DNA of 64,000 nt, taken from NCBI GenBank assembly GCA_011392765.1, contig WYCW01000001.1, positions 1,227,000-1,290,999 on the forward strand, in the 5' to 3' direction. Below, piece by piece: positions 63,785 to 64,000 of this stretch. A program made the translations under genes and the position numbers. Origin of the DNA: Candidatus Thiosymbion ectosymbiont of Catanema sp. Cochon2018. Lineage in GTDB: Bacteria; Pseudomonadota; Gammaproteobacteria; Chromatiales; Chromatiaceae. How positions within the stretch are numbered: the stretch's first letter is position 1; each line of letters begins with the position of its first letter. Below the pieces are notes generated by a model. That model did no database searches. It saw only the letters and a list, made by a program, of their open reading frames with translations, and was not told where the DNA came from.

Positions 63785-64000
63785 TCATGGGCAAGGGACG
63801 GAAATGGGCTCGATGGGTTTTTTTCGACGGACCCGAATCGCGGTCAGCCGACCTTGCCATACACAACCGGTATCCAATGCCCAGGTGTTGTAGTCGGTCG
63901 CATAGCCTAGCGTCGACCAATGTCCGAAGATGATGCGTATATCCCTGGTCGCCCGACCCGGTACTTCGAACCAGGGCAGGTGCCCGGGGGCCTGGGAGCC
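63785..64000 (-). CDS. apaH: Diadenosine tetraphosphatase ApaH, C-terminal part
   Basis: The minus strand is open from the window edge to a TGA at 63787-63785, giving about 71 residues. HLPWFEVPGRATRDIRIIFG, HWSTLGYATDYNTWALDTGC and VWQGRLTAIRV are diagnostic of the ApaH C-terminus. The N-terminal phosphoesterase motifs lie beyond the window. ApaH hydrolyses Ap4A to ADP. The start codon is not in view. Confidence 0.88.
   Translation of the reverse strand, partial: GSQAPGHLPWFEVPGRATRDIRIIFGHWSTLGYATDYNTWALDTGCVWQGRLTAIRVRRKKPIEPISVPCP

Overview
The window reads as chromosome from a GC-rich, autotrophic, nitrogen-fixing gammaproteobacterium, most likely a purple sulfur bacterium (Chromatiales) or close relative. 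The basis is a class I phosphoribulokinase (Calvin cycle), a complete Rnf complex next to nitrogen-fixation genes (nifB, two [2Fe-2S] ferredoxins of which one is FeSII/Shethna-like, nifQ), heme A synthase/SCO respiratory genes, and gammaproteobacterial versions of gltBD, glmUS, thiSG, hemB, xerD, dsbC and apaH. The genus assignment is inference only.

Layout: 1-1500 holds a VapBC pair and a DUF4160/DUF2442 pair. 1500-9600 holds gltB and gltD, separated by an Rpn-type nuclease gene and repeats. 9600-15100 is a decayed accessory zone: HicBA, a methyltransferase remnant, a cyclodipeptide synthase broken by one in-frame stop, Y1 (REP-type) transposase relics, gltD 3'-end shards, a DUF433 gene, a DUF29 gene and a likely group II intron remnant. 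15100-19400 carries glmS, glmU and slyD on the minus strand. 19600-23700 is AT-richer and looks like an integron-type cassette run: a PLP decarboxylase, an MNT-HEPN gene split by IS1, and a membrane protein, with two attC-like sites. 24200-33500 is the minus-strand rnf cluster in the order rnfA-B-C-D-G-[IS110]-E-H, followed by a PemK/MazF toxin module between two rnfH copies. 33800-36250 is nifB-fdx-fesII-nifQ behind a sigma54-type promoter. 36600-49200 is housekeeping: ctaA-sco, mtaB, a secreted alpha-crystallin-like protein, SCP2, an M48 lipoprotein protease, prk, fetAB, and thiS/thiG-trmB. tRNA-Gly(CCC) lies at 49973. 50389-58705 is an unusual minus-strand locus (KGGVGR ATPase-TPR protein plus three unrecognised partners) broken by an IS110 and an IS4-type element. 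58800-64000 carries ogt, xerD, dsbC, hemB and the 3' end of apaH.

Intergenic space is exceptionally repeat-loaded. At least five families of small inverted-repeat elements (called MITE-A to MITE-D and REP-E below) can be defined, several with target-site duplications and rebuilt empty sites. There are also near-palindromic arrays with periods of about 6, 7, 9 and 10 bp, and an abundant palindrome ending in GTAGGTTGGGC. The two IS110 copies are inserted in that palindrome, and their 5' non-coding segments contain short guides matching both the target and the element's own ends, as expected of a bridge RNA.

The strongest leads are the readable bridge RNA and its targeting of a resident repeat, the KGGVGR/TPR locus, the cassette run with attC sites, and the single-stop cyclodipeptide synthase. 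No CRISPR array, riboswitch or replication origin was found.
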